5,225 nucleotides of DNA, taken from an uncultured beta proteobacterium (GTDB lineage Bacteria > Pseudomonadota > Gammaproteobacteria > Burkholderiales > Rhodocyclaceae). Of the stretch, positions 1-5,128 are shown one piece after another. The position numbers and the translations under genes are program-made. Numbering within the stretch: the first letter of the stretch is position 1; each line of letters starts with the position of its first letter. The notes under the pieces are model-generated. The model saw nothing but the letters and a program-made list of their open reading frames with translations, was not told the origin of the DNA and made no database searches. The stretch lies in contig CAIWVX010000471.1 of NCBI GenBank assembly GCA_903916205.1, forward strand, positions 1 to 5,225. Direction: 5' to 3'.

Positions 1-1
1 G

Positions 2-1084
2 AACCTCTTCTTGCCTGTTGACAGCGCAGAGGCCTCGGGATACCACGGCGCAGGGTTGACCAACGAGGAGTACGCTCCCTTGGCCGAAATCATGGGCCGC
101 GTGATGTGGTCTAGTGAAGTCTTTAATTGCTCTGCGCCTGACACCGGCAATATGGAAACCATTGCCCGTTACGGCTCTGAAGAAAATAAAAAGCGTTGGC
201 TTAAACCTTTGCTGGCAGGTGAAATCCGCTCGGCCTTTGCGATGACAGAGCCTGAAGTCGCCTCCAGTGACGCCACCAATATCGCCACCCGCATTGAGCG
301 CGATGGCGACGAATACGTGATCAACGGCCGAAAGTGGTGGACATCAGGCGCGGGCGATCCCCGCTGCGCGATCTACATTGTGATGGGCAAGACCGACCCC
401 GAAGCGGCCCGCCATTCGCAGCAAAGCATGGTCTTGGTACCAGCCAACACCAAAGGCATTACCGTGGTGCGCCCCTTGAATGTCTTTGGCTACGACGACG
501 CCCCCCACGGCCACATGGAAGTGTTATTTGAAAACGTCCGCGTACCGGTGAGCAACATCTTATTGGGCGAAGGCCGCGGTTTTGAAATCGCCCAAGGCCG
601 CCTTGGCCCTGGCCGAATTCACCACTGCATGCGCTTAATCGGATTGGCCGAGCGGGCGCTGGAGCTGATGTGCAAACGCGCCTCATCGCGCGTCGCTTTC
701 GGCAAACCCATCGCTGCGCAAACCGTCACCCAAGAACGTATTGCTGATTCGCGCTGCAAGATCGATATGGCTCGGCTGCTGACCCTCAAAGCGGCTTGGA
801 TGATGGACAAAGCGGGCAATAAGTTTGCGAAGAATGAGATCGCCATGATCAAGGTCGTAGCGCCCAATATGGCTTGTGAGGTGATTGACTGGGCTATGCA
901 GGTTCACGGCGGGGGCGGTATGTGCGATGACTTCCCGCTGGCTTACAGCTACACCAATGCCCGCACCCTGCGCTTTGCAGACGGCCCCGATGAAGTCCAC
1001 CGCAACGCGATTGCCAAACTCGAACTAGGCAAATACGCCCTGAATCCCAAGCCTGTAGAGATGCCGATTACGCGGGGTTGTTAA
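2..1084 (+). CDS. Acyl-CoA dehydrogenase, ACAD10/11-like (5'-partial)
   Basis: This FAD-dependent enzyme should oxidise an acyl-CoA at the alpha-beta bond and pass electrons to ETF, in the cytoplasm. The frame is open from base 2, so the gene begins left of the window; 360 residues are visible and I estimate 50-70 are missing. Fragment residues 79-94 carry the family signature [16 protein letters not shown], followed by the flavin-contacting KWWTSGAG stretch (about 111-118). The C-terminal four-helix domain includes [13 protein letters not shown] (about 202-214) and [13 protein letters not shown] (about 300-312). [10 protein letters not shown] (324-333) occupies the place of the YEGT motif of medium-chain enzymes, so Asp327 stands where those have catalytic Glu. 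This is characteristic of the ACAD10/11 branch, whose bacterial members often sit near a phosphotransferase acting on hydroxyacyl-CoA; no such partner is visible here. The internal TTG at 11 is not the start. It ends with TAA, convergent with the next gene. Family call is secure; the substrate is unknown. Confidence 0.95.
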   Translation, partial: NLFLPVDSAEASGYHGAGLTNEEYAPLAEIMGRVMWSSEVFNCSAPDTGNMETIARYGSEENKKRWLKPLLAGEIRSAFAMTEPEVASSDATNIATRIERDGDEYVINGRKWWTSGAGDPRCAIYIVMGKTDPEAARHSQQSMVLVPANTKGITVVRPLNVFGYDDAPHGHMEVLFENVRVPVSNILLGEGRGFEIAQGRLGPGRIHHCMRLIGLAERALELMCKRASSRVAFGKPIAAQTVTQERIADSRCKIDMARLLTLKAAWMMDKAGNKFAKNEIAMIKVVAPNMACEVIDWAMQVHGGGGMCDDFPLAYSYTNARTLRFADGPDEVHRNAIAKLELGKYALNPKPVEMPITRGC

Positions 1085-1087
1085 GAG

Positions 1088-1107
1088 AGCGGCAGGCGCA
1101 AGCCGCT
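1088..1107. other. Small hairpin after the acyl-CoA dehydrogenase stop
   Basis: AGCGGC (1088-1093) and GCCGCT (1102-1107) form a perfect 6-bp stem with an 8-base loop, starting three bases past the TAA of the dehydrogenase. It lies between two convergent genes, where a bidirectional terminator would be useful, but no T-run follows on either strand. It is therefore at best a weak or Rho-assisted stop. Confidence 0.3.
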
Positions 1108-1108
1108 G

Positions 1109-1147
1109 AGTGCAGGTGGTTAGTGCAAGTGTTTAGTGCAGGTGGCG
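1109..1147. repeat. Three tandem copies of a 13-bp unit across a stop codon
   Basis: Three adjacent 13-base units read AGTGCAGGTGGTT (1109-1121), AGTGCAAGTGTTT (1122-1134) and AGTGCAGGTGGCG (1135-1147). On the - strand the third unit encodes the final RHLH residues of the conserved protein, and its stop codon falls at the junction with the second unit. The outer copies look like duplications of the gene's tail, probably by replication slippage. Confidence 0.8.
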
Positions 1148-1768
1148 CGGCTTACGCCCGCCACCGTGTCCGCCACCAAAATTTCCCCCCGAGCCAGAAC
1201 CCCGTGGGGGCTTGCCAAGTTCTAGCGAACTGACAAGCGAATCAAAGCGCTGAACAAAAAGCTTGTCGACTTCGGCTACCACGCCGCTTAATTCAGCACC
1301 ATCAAAATGGCGCTCCATGAGATTCACCACGTCTTGCACCAAGATATCGCGCTGCACCTGCATGATGGCAGCAGGATTGGGGCCCACGAACAGCATCACG
1401 AAATCGTCGCGTGAATCGTTTTCCGACTGGTGCTCATCTTCTTCAAAGTCAGCATCGTAAAACGTGACCTCAATGGCTGCGCCCACCGCAGCAAGCTCAT
1501 TGAGGTTCATGCACATCTCATCCAGCGCTTGCCGAAAATCTTCATCCCCTGCCACGGTCCAACACATCTGAAGCAAGTGCTCCTGCGCTACAAAAACGAT
1601 GCCTGGCTCGTCTTCGTAAAAGCTATCCACCGCGTCCGCCATCGACCTCGCACCCGCATATTTCCACAAAGGCTTGAGCGCATCTTGGACATCACTCAAG
1701 ACAACCTCAGAGCGCAAAGCGACTTGTCCGTGAACGTGAATTTCAAAAGGGGAGTTGTGACTTGACAT
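1133..1768 (-). CDS. Conserved protein, DUF6806-like, 211 aa
   Basis: I recognise this from memory as resembling a conserved family of unknown function (DUF6806) in Burkholderiales; its job is not known. The protein is predicted cytoplasmic, with no signal peptide or membrane segment. It opens with PFEIHVHGQVAL (7-18), continues with an aromatic and acidic core containing LKPLWKYAGA (31-40) and EHLLQMCWTV (63-72), has a very acidic linker (about 107-122), then a well-ordered segment DDFVMLFVGP (121-130) and VQDVVNLMERHFDGAEL (144-160). The tail is a Gly-rich stretch ending in the basic RKPRHLH (205-211). I chose the ATG at 1768 because it sits just before the conserved PFEIHVHG block. The frame is open back to 1897, and an ATG at 1840 would add 24 poorly conserved-looking residues and be almost leaderless from the predicted promoter. 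No good Shine-Dalgarno precedes either start. It is divergent from the pemI-pemK operon. Confidence 0.8.
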   Translation of the reverse strand: MSSHNSPFEIHVHGQVALRSEVVLSDVQDALKPLWKYAGARSMADAVDSFYEDEPGIVFVAQEHLLQMCWTVAGDEDFRQALDEMCMNLNELAAVGAAIEVTFYDADFEEDEHQSENDSRDDFVMLFVGPNPAAIMQVQRDILVQDVVNLMERHFDGAELSGVVAEVDKLFVQRFDSLVSSLELGKPPRGSGSGGNFGGGHGGGRKPRHLH

Positions 1769-1831
1769 AAGCGGCTGATTGTAATTGCGCCAAATTTCAT
1801 CAAGGAAGCAAAGAAAGTTGGCAAAAAGGTA

Positions 1832-1860
1832 TTGCCTCATTTTTTCGACAATGTTATATT
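1832..1860 (+). promoter_or_regulatory. Predicted sigma-70 promoter for pemI-pemK
   Basis: TTGCCT (1832-1837) and TATATT (1855-1860) are separated by 17 bases. They match the -35 consensus at four of six positions and the -10 consensus at five of six. Transcription would start near 1867, giving a leader of about 25 bases that contains the GAGAG ribosome-binding site (1880-1884), seven bases before the pemI ATG. Confidence 0.65.
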
Positions 1861-1879
1861 TGGATATAACCAATTTCAA
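1851..1879 (-). promoter_or_regulatory. Predicted promoter for the DUF6806-like gene
   Basis: Read on the - strand, TTGAAA (1879 down to 1874) and TAACAT (1856 down to 1851) are exactly 17 bases apart, with five of six and four of six consensus matches. The start would be near 1844, leaving a leader of about 75 bases to the ATG at 1768. It overlaps the pemI-pemK promoter face to face and encloses most of the palindromic operator. Confidence 0.4.
1853..1870. promoter_or_regulatory. Palindromic operator-like site of the pemI-pemK control region
   Basis: GTTATAT (1853-1859) and ATATAAC (1864-1870) form a perfect 7-bp inverted repeat around the 4-base spacer TTGG. It covers the -10 element of the toxin-antitoxin promoter and reaches the predicted start point. 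PemI/Kis-type antitoxins are AbrB-fold dimers that, alone and more strongly with toxin, repress their own promoter by binding such palindromes, so autoregulation here is a sound inference. The site also lies inside the predicted divergent promoter. Confidence 0.7.
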
Positions 1880-1891
1880 GAGAGACGCACC

Positions 1892-2149
1892 ATGCACACA
1901 ACCAATTTACGCAAAGTCGGGGGCTCGGTCATGTTGACCGTGCCACCCATGTTCCTCGAGCAATTGCATCTGCAAGCGGGGGCATGTGTCAGTTTGGCTG
2001 TCAGTGACGGCCAACTACTGGTCAATCCAAAACCAAGGCCGCGTTACACCATGGCTGAACTACTCGCTGTCTCGGACTATAAACACCCCAAATCCGAAGA
2101 AGAAAACGAATGGGTTCAAGGTGCGGCTGCCGGCGGTGAGCTTCTATGA
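1892..2149 (+). CDS. pemI: PemI/Kis-type antitoxin (AbrB/MazE fold)
   Basis: This is the labile antitoxin of a type II toxin-antitoxin pair; it neutralises PemK and represses the operon as a DNA-binding dimer. The 85 residues start MHTTNLRKVGGSVMLTVPP, which nearly matches the N-terminal swapped-hairpin DNA-binding domain of Kis from plasmid R1 as I remember it. The second half, RPRYTMAELLAVSDY (about 49-63) followed by EENEWVQGAAAGGELL (70-85), matches the layout of the toxin-binding tail. The ATG at 1892 is preceded by GAGAG seven bases upstream; the frame extends upstream to 1832 without family resemblance. The stop overlaps the toxin start as ATGA (2146-2149), which couples translation. 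Such pairs occur on plasmids and chromosomes. Here there is no visible plasmid context. Confidence 0.93.
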   Translation: MHTTNLRKVGGSVMLTVPPMFLEQLHLQAGACVSLAVSDGQLLVNPKPRPRYTMAELLAVSDYKHPKSEEENEWVQGAAAGGELL

Positions 2150-2472
2150 AGCGAGGTGACATCTACCTCGTTTCCCTCGACCCCACACAAGGACGCGAGC
2201 AACGCGGAAGCCGCCCCGTTCTCATCGTTTCGCCATCCGAGTTCAACGCAGCCACCAATCTGCCAATCGTTTGCCCCATCACGAGCGGCGGAGACTTCGC
2301 TCGGCGAATCGGTTTTGCCGTTCCCCTCAGCGGGATAAAAACCACGGGTGTCGTTCGCTGTGATCAACCGCGCGTTCTCGATCTCAGCTCACGCAATGCG
2401 CGCAAAGTGGATACCTTGCCAGACGCCATCATGGAGGAAGTACTGGCCAAGCTTGCTCCTATTTTTGAGTAA
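2146..2472 (+). CDS. pemK: PemK/Kid-type toxin, MazF-family endoribonuclease
   Basis: The 108-residue toxin is a ribosome-independent, sequence-specific mRNA interferase that halts translation when antitoxin is degraded. MKRGDIYLVSLDPTQG (1-16), RGSRPVLIVSP (20-30), PITSGGDFARRIGFAVPL (44-61) and TTGVVRCDQPRVLDL (66-80) line up by eye with Kid of plasmid R1. Arg71 and Asp73 correspond to Kid Arg73 and Asp75, reported as catalytic, and Thr46 is retained. Residue 17 is Arg where Kid has His17, another reported active-site residue. Length is normal and the frame is intact, so the toxin is probably functional. GGTGAG (2135-2140) lies five bases before the ATG, inside the antitoxin gene, and the genes overlap by ATGA. 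It converges with the 253-residue gene downstream. No clear terminator follows. Confidence 0.94.
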   Translation: MKRGDIYLVSLDPTQGREQRGSRPVLIVSPSEFNAATNLPIVCPITSGGDFARRIGFAVPLSGIKTTGVVRCDQPRVLDLSSRNARKVDTLPDAIMEEVLAKLAPIFE

Positions 2473-2627
2473 GTCGAGTCGGCACTTCTGCGCCGCGCCG
2501 CGCCACGCCGCCCCATCCCAGACGGGCCAACGTAATGGAACAAAGTCCGCAATTTCGGAGAATAGCGACCGTGAAACTAACCAATGAAAGCTGCCGGAAT
2601 TTTTAAACCGCTAGGATGAAGTTAAAG
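2473..2627. other. Convergent intergenic spacer, no clear terminator
   Basis: This spacer separates the 3' ends of pemK and the 253-residue gene. Its first half is a G+C-rich run of short GCCGC-like steps (about 2490-2512) and its second half is A+T-richer. Only weak pairing is visible (TCCG and CGGA around 2547-2560), without a T-run. I see no small gene with a credible start. Confidence 0.6.
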
Positions 2628-3389
2628 CTAACCTCGGTACCTAATGGGTGCGTTTGATCTCTGGTCGATCTGTTCGGCAATGACCTTCTTTCTGGTCGCG
2701 TGGTAGTCCTCGGTGCACAGTCCCAAGGCATCTTTAGCTTGGTCAAACTGACCAAGCTCCCGGTAAAGCTCAACAATCTCTGTGCCGTCGGGCTCAAACG
2801 GTTCTTCTGCCCCGGACTGAATGAGGATCAACAACTGCTTCATGTTATCGATCTGTTCGGTGGTTGGACTGTATGGCGGGAACGTAAATTGGCGCTTTAG
2901 CTTGTCAGCGACCCACTGGGGTTCACTTCTGCGTAGTATGCGAACCGCACGCTGAAAGATCAGCAAAGACCCGTAAGACACTCGACGCCAAAGTTTTTGT
3001 TCCATCGCTATTTTCTTTGCTTGGTGTTCACGGTATTCGACTCTGAACGAATCGTTGAGGTGACGCCAATAGTTTCGTCGGGCAGTAACTTCCACATGCT
3101 TATTGATTGCAGTTGCTATTGCCTTGGGAAATTCTCCAGGGGATATGTAAGGTGGAAAGGGCGTGTCGTCGCTGGGGGATAGCTTCAGATCGGTGGCCTC
3201 ATACAGCAAGAACGCCTTACCGCATTGACACATACGTAGCCCACCATCGGTAGGTGATAGGGAGTTCTCCTTTTCACCATCAGTCCAAATCCCGCTTGCG
3301 CTGTAATTCATGGACCCATAGACCATCATTTTGTAGATCGACTTACAGCATGGGGTAGCAACTAGCGTGTGTCCGCTGACTCGGGTCAT
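2628..3389 (-). CDS. Hypothetical protein with paired-Cys (zinc-ribbon-like) N-terminus
   Basis: I do not recognise a named family for this 253-residue protein. Near its N-terminus TPCCKS (12-17) and MCQCGKAF (53-60) supply Cys14, Cys15, Cys54 and Cys56, a CC-x38-CxC arrangement that would suit a zinc-binding fold. The segment between them is rich in aromatic and small residues (NYSASGIWTDG, 28-38). A basic helical middle follows (about 100-165), and VELYRELGQFDQAKDAL (206-222) resembles one tetratricopeptide-type helix pair. There is no signal peptide, so it is probably cytoplasmic and may bind a partner. The ATG at 3389 lies four bases after the stop of the 71-residue membrane protein, so the two are almost certainly co-transcribed and translationally coupled; no strong separate Shine-Dalgarno is seen. 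It converges with pemK. Confidence 0.75.
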   Translation of the reverse strand: MTRVSGHTLVATPCCKSIYKMMVYGSMNYSASGIWTDGEKENSLSPTDGGLRMCQCGKAFLLYEATDLKLSPSDDTPFPPYISPGEFPKAIATAINKHVEVTARRNYWRHLNDSFRVEYREHQAKKIAMEQKLWRRVSYGSLLIFQRAVRILRRSEPQWVADKLKRQFTFPPYSPTTEQIDNMKQLLILIQSGAEEPFEPDGTEIVELYRELGQFDQAKDALGLCTEDYHATRKKVIAEQIDQRSNAPIRYRG

Positions 3390-3393
3390 TTAT

Positions 3394-3609
3394 TTACGGC
3401 TTATCACGCCAGCCTTTTTTCCTTTTCCACTCTTCATGTTCTTCGATCATTATCCATAGGAAGATACAGAAGGCAGCCACGGCACCCAATAGCCAGAAGC
3501 CTAGCCACGCCCAATCACGGCCGCCAAAGAATAACATGAGCAACCCGCCAATAGCAGCCCATTTTGCAAGCGGAAACTGCCCCAAGACACCCCAAACAAA
3601 TTCAAACAT
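3394..3609 (-). CDS. Small two-helix membrane protein, 71 aa
   Basis: No family is recognised. The protein has two hydrophobic segments, about residues 14-29 and 33-55 (WAWLGFWLLG onward), joined by the tight polar turn GGRD. It ends in a strongly charged tail, EEHEEWKRKKGWRDKP (56-71), predicted to face the cytoplasm under the positive-inside rule, so both ends would be inside. I chose the ATG at 3609 because GAGG lies six bases upstream; a TTG at 3621 would place that ribosome-binding site inside the gene. The 253-residue gene begins four bases after its stop, which suggests a two-gene unit in which this protein anchors or partners the Cys-pair protein. A cryptic open frame overlaps its first eight bases. 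Confidence 0.7.
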   Translation of the reverse strand: MFEFVWGVLGQFPLAKWAAIGGLLMLFFGGRDWAWLGFWLLGAVAAFCIFLWIMIEEHEEWKRKKGWRDKP

Positions 3610-3781
3610 TAGATACCTCAATATATTGATTGATCTTTGTAACTTTGCCGGTCCATTTCACAAGCACGGATTTTTTATCATCGTTATTCCCACATTTTGA
3701 AAAGGTAGTTACTTGCCGATGAACTAATTTCGACCGTTTATCATTATCGAAATAACTTACTTCGTGAGTTGAAGCACACAA
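3602..3781 (-). CDS. Candidate small or degraded gene, 59 codons
   Basis: A frame without stops runs from a TGA inside the HiPIP gene through the whole otherwise empty gap and stops at TGA 3604-3602, overlapping the start of the 71-residue gene by eight bases. The gap part reads like protein, with YFDNDKRSKLVHRQVTTFSK, a CGNNDDKK turn and VLVKWTGKVTKINQYIEVSN, alternating charged and beta-branched residues as in a small beta-fold. The weakness is the start: the only options are TTG at 3781, within the HiPIP gene, and GTG at 3667; there is no ATG and no good ribosome-binding site. It may be the 3' remnant of a gene whose beginning was lost, or chance. The overlap with the next start is typical of a genuine operon. 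I name no function. Confidence 0.3.
   Translation of the reverse strand: MCASTHEVSYFDNDKRSKLVHRQVTTFSKCGNNDDKKSVLVKWTGKVTKINQYIEVSNV
3616..3619 (-). promoter_or_regulatory. Ribosome-binding site deciding the 71-aa start
   Basis: On the - strand GAGG is followed by six bases and then the ATG at 3609. It is the clearest Shine-Dalgarno on the - strand of this window, and it rules out the TTG at 3621 as start. Confidence 0.7.
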
Positions 3782-4230
3782 CCACCAAACTTCTCAGTGC
3801 CCGGTGTAAACCCGATTGATTTGCACTTTTCTTTTGCATTTTCCAAAGACATTGTGGATGGCGTATCCGGTTGTTGAAGGCTCTGCGAGCGTGGAGCTGT
3901 TACAGCGGTGGAGTTTTGGGTCACTGGAACATAGCCATTACGCTTTGCATATGCTGAACACCACCCATTAGCGGGCACCTCACGACCTGCAAATAAAGGA
4001 CATTTGCCTACACCTGCTCCGGCTGAGGCGAAGAGTGCGCAATTTTCGCAGGCCTGCCAATTAGCGTATCTAGAAAATTTAGATCCATCGACGCTGCTTG
4101 AATTAAGTTTAAAACCCAAGCCGATTGCGGCCTTACTATTCTCATCGACTAATTCAGCTTTCGCCGTTGTAGCGCAAATGCCAGAAATTACTGCAAGCAC
4201 GCCGCCTTGAAATTTTCTTCTGTTGATCAT
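3757..4230 (-). CDS. High-potential iron-sulfur protein (HiPIP), Tat-exported, with C-terminal extension
   Basis: HiPIPs are small periplasmic electron carriers with one [4Fe-4S] cluster. In purple bacteria they carry electrons from the bc1 complex to the reaction centre; in non-phototrophs their partners are often unknown. This 157-residue precursor begins MINRRKFQGG, a twin-arginine-type signal, with hydrophobic core 9-20 and likely cleavage after AKA (23-25). Export of the folded cofactor protein by Tat is usual for the family. Cluster ligands are Cys61, Cys64, Cys77 and Cys91 (CENC, then CPLFAG, then GWCSAY); the last spacing, x13, is as in classical HiPIPs. After the domain comes a Ser/Thr/Gln-rich linker (about 101-127), then a 20-residue Cys motif (136-155) shared with the upstream neighbour. 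That extension is not part of a usual HiPIP. The ATG at 4230 gives the proper Tat signal; an upstream GTG at 4278 would bury it. No clear Shine-Dalgarno is seen. It lies 56 bases after the neighbour's stop. Confidence 0.88.
   Translation of the reverse strand: MINRRKFQGGVLAVISGICATTAKAELVDENSKAAIGLGFKLNSSSVDGSKFSRYANWQACENCALFASAGAGVGKCPLFAGREVPANGWCSAYAKRNGYVPVTQNSTAVTAPRSQSLQQPDTPSTMSLENAKEKCKSIGFTPGTEKFGGCVLQLTK
3766..3825 (-). repeat. Shared Cys motif, copy in the HiPIP C-terminus
   Basis: HiPIP residues 136-155 fit C-x3-G-F-x2-G-T-x2-F-x2-C-x-L-x-L (CKSIGFTPGTEKFGGCVLQL). Every fixed position matches the two copies in the neighbouring secreted protein. The two cysteines (136 and 151) are extra to the four cluster ligands and could form a disulfide in the periplasm. 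Confidence 0.8.
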
Positions 4231-4286
4231 GATTGCTGTGTATTTAAAATTTAAAAAAATAGCTGAATCGAAATCCACGCTGATGA

Positions 4287-4865
4287 CTAATTGCAGTTAT
4301 ACATATTCCCTATGACCATACAAGTCGTCGTTCCTCTGGGACCTTGAATCATGAACGACTGTAATTTCGGCGGTTCTGGTGGCGCCCACCCCATAGCCCG
4401 ATTCGCATCAGCGATACCACCTGCAAAGGTGGGGGAGGTGCTACCCGCAAGTGCCGCACCAAATCGCATTAGTGCTAAGCCTTGTTGTCGTTCTTTTTCT
4501 TTTTTGGCGGCGGCAACTTGCTCTTGATAACGTTTTTGCTCGGCCGCAAATACCGCCTGCCGTTGAGCAGCTTCTTGCTTATTGATTTCTAGTTTTAAGC
4601 GGCAATCAGCGAATGCTTGTGTGCCACTACTGAAACCGAATTTCTCACACTGCAGGCCTTCATCTGAGTTTTTGACGTTGTTTCTAGTCTGGGCGCTTGC
4701 TCGGCGATCTAATTCCAATACGCATTCACCAAATGTAGGCGTGCCAGTTTTGAAGCCGATATCGGCACAACTTTTTTCATAAACGGAAATGTCTAACGCA
4801 TAAGTATTACAGATTGGAAATAGGCAAAAAGTCAGTAAAAGTAATTTTGTAATTGGAGTGTGCAT
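4287..4865 (-). CDS. Secreted protein with two Cys motifs and coiled coil, 192 aa
   Basis: No named family is recognised. MHTPITKLLLLTFCLF begins a Sec signal peptide, with likely cleavage after TYA (21-23). No lipobox precedes Cys19, so it is probably soluble or peripheral in the periplasm. Residues 33-52 and 73-92 are two copies of C-x3-G-F-x2-G-T-x2-F-x2-C-x-L-x-L. A highly charged Ala/Gln/Glu/Lys helix, probably a coiled coil, spans about 93-128. A Gly/Ala-rich segment (about 133-158), a Pro-rich turn (APPEPPK, 161-167) and a final strand-like tail with Cys182 and Cys191 (TTCMVIGNMYNCN) follow. I chose the ATG at 4865 because it gives a clean signal peptide, with AGG ten bases upstream; a GTG at 4925 would add 20 residues before it. 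The HiPIP gene lies 56 bases downstream on the same strand, and the shared motif suggests a joint role. Confidence 0.75.
   Translation of the reverse strand: MHTPITKLLLLTFCLFPICNTYALDISVYEKSCADIGFKTGTPTFGECVLELDRRASAQTRNNVKNSDEGLQCEKFGFSSGTQAFADCRLKLEINKQEAAQRQAVFAAEQKRYQEQVAAAKKEKERQQGLALMRFGAALAGSTSPTFAGGIADANRAMGWAPPEPPKLQSFMIQGPRGTTTCMVIGNMYNCN
4590..4649 (-). repeat. Shared Cys motif, second copy in the secreted protein
   Basis: Residues 73-92 (CEKFGFSSGTQAFADCRLKL) fit the same pattern as residues 33-52 and the HiPIP tail, with cysteines 73 and 88 exactly 15 positions apart. The codons differ among copies, so this is not a recent DNA duplication. Confidence 0.8.
4710..4769 (-). repeat. 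Shared Cys motif, first copy in the secreted protein
   Basis: Residues 33-52 (CADIGFKTGTPTFGECVLEL) match the HiPIP tail most closely, sharing C, IGF, GT, FG, CVL and L. Cys33 and Cys48 would pair in the oxidising periplasm. Confidence 0.8.
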
Positions 4866-4925
4866 TTCATGAAAACCTGTAATCAATGCTTGGGTTTGAC
4901 ACCCCAAAAACTTTAACTTCTCCAC

Positions 4926-5128
4926 AACTACTCAGATAATCCTCACTAATTGTGAGTCTTCTTACTTTTGGAAGTTCTTAATTGCAGCATTTGAAAACAA
5001 AACGACGGAAAAACCGCATGTGCAAGCCGTTGTTCTAACTGCTTCTGGCTGCCTAGTATGCGCCCCGTGCTCGGCAATGTCCAGACAAACCGGTCTAAGG
5101 CTTTCTGAGACTGTCTGGAACTAACAAA
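4926..5128. other. Non-coding spacer between tRNA-Leu and the secreted-protein gene
   Basis: No credible gene is seen here. The leader of the 192-residue gene is A+T-rich and holds a short palindrome, CTCAC (4942-4946) and GTGAG (4952-4956), which could be an operator; GATTAT on the - strand just downstream of it is a weak -10 candidate without a good -35. A further imperfect 8-bp pairing joins AACGACGG (5001-5008) and CCGTTGTT (5027-5034). The part next to the tRNA holds a stronger inverted repeat. Confidence 0.5.
5080..5119. repeat. Inverted repeat just 3' of the tRNA gene
   Basis: TCCAGACA (5080-5087) and TGTCTGGA (5112-5119) are perfect 8-base arms. GTCT (5093-5096) pairs inside with AGAC (5108-5111), giving a 12-bp stem with a 5-base bulge on one side. 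It lies nine bases beyond the encoded CCA. It lacks a T-run on the - strand, so it may serve transcript 3'-end trimming, Rho-assisted termination or recombinase binding. Confidence 0.5.

Noticed and set aside
683..1000. 105-codon frame on the - strand inside the acyl-CoA dehydrogenase
   Set aside because: It lies entirely opposite a gene with strong family motifs and has no ribosome-binding site or recognisable product; it is an antisense shadow.
1430..1765. 111-codon frame on the + strand opposite the DUF6806-like gene
   Set aside because: The - strand frame has a conserved-looking protein with ordered blocks, whereas this frame reads as low-complexity antisense of it.
2116..2367. 83-codon - strand frame over the pemI-pemK junction
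   Set aside because: It runs opposite two clearly recognised genes and has no features of its own.
4231..4278. Upstream GTG start for the HiPIP gene
   Set aside because: It would put 16 residues with acidic and hydrophobic character ahead of the twin-arginine signal and start only eight bases after the previous stop.
4807..4824. Possible lipobox in the 192-residue secreted protein (LFPIC)
   Set aside because: The residue before Cys is Ile, not Gly, Ala or Ser, so lipid modification is unlikely; a signal-peptidase I site after TYA fits better.
5080..5119. Rho-independent terminator for the tRNA
   Set aside because: The stem is followed on the - strand by CATTGCC, not a T-run, so only a hairpin can be claimed.
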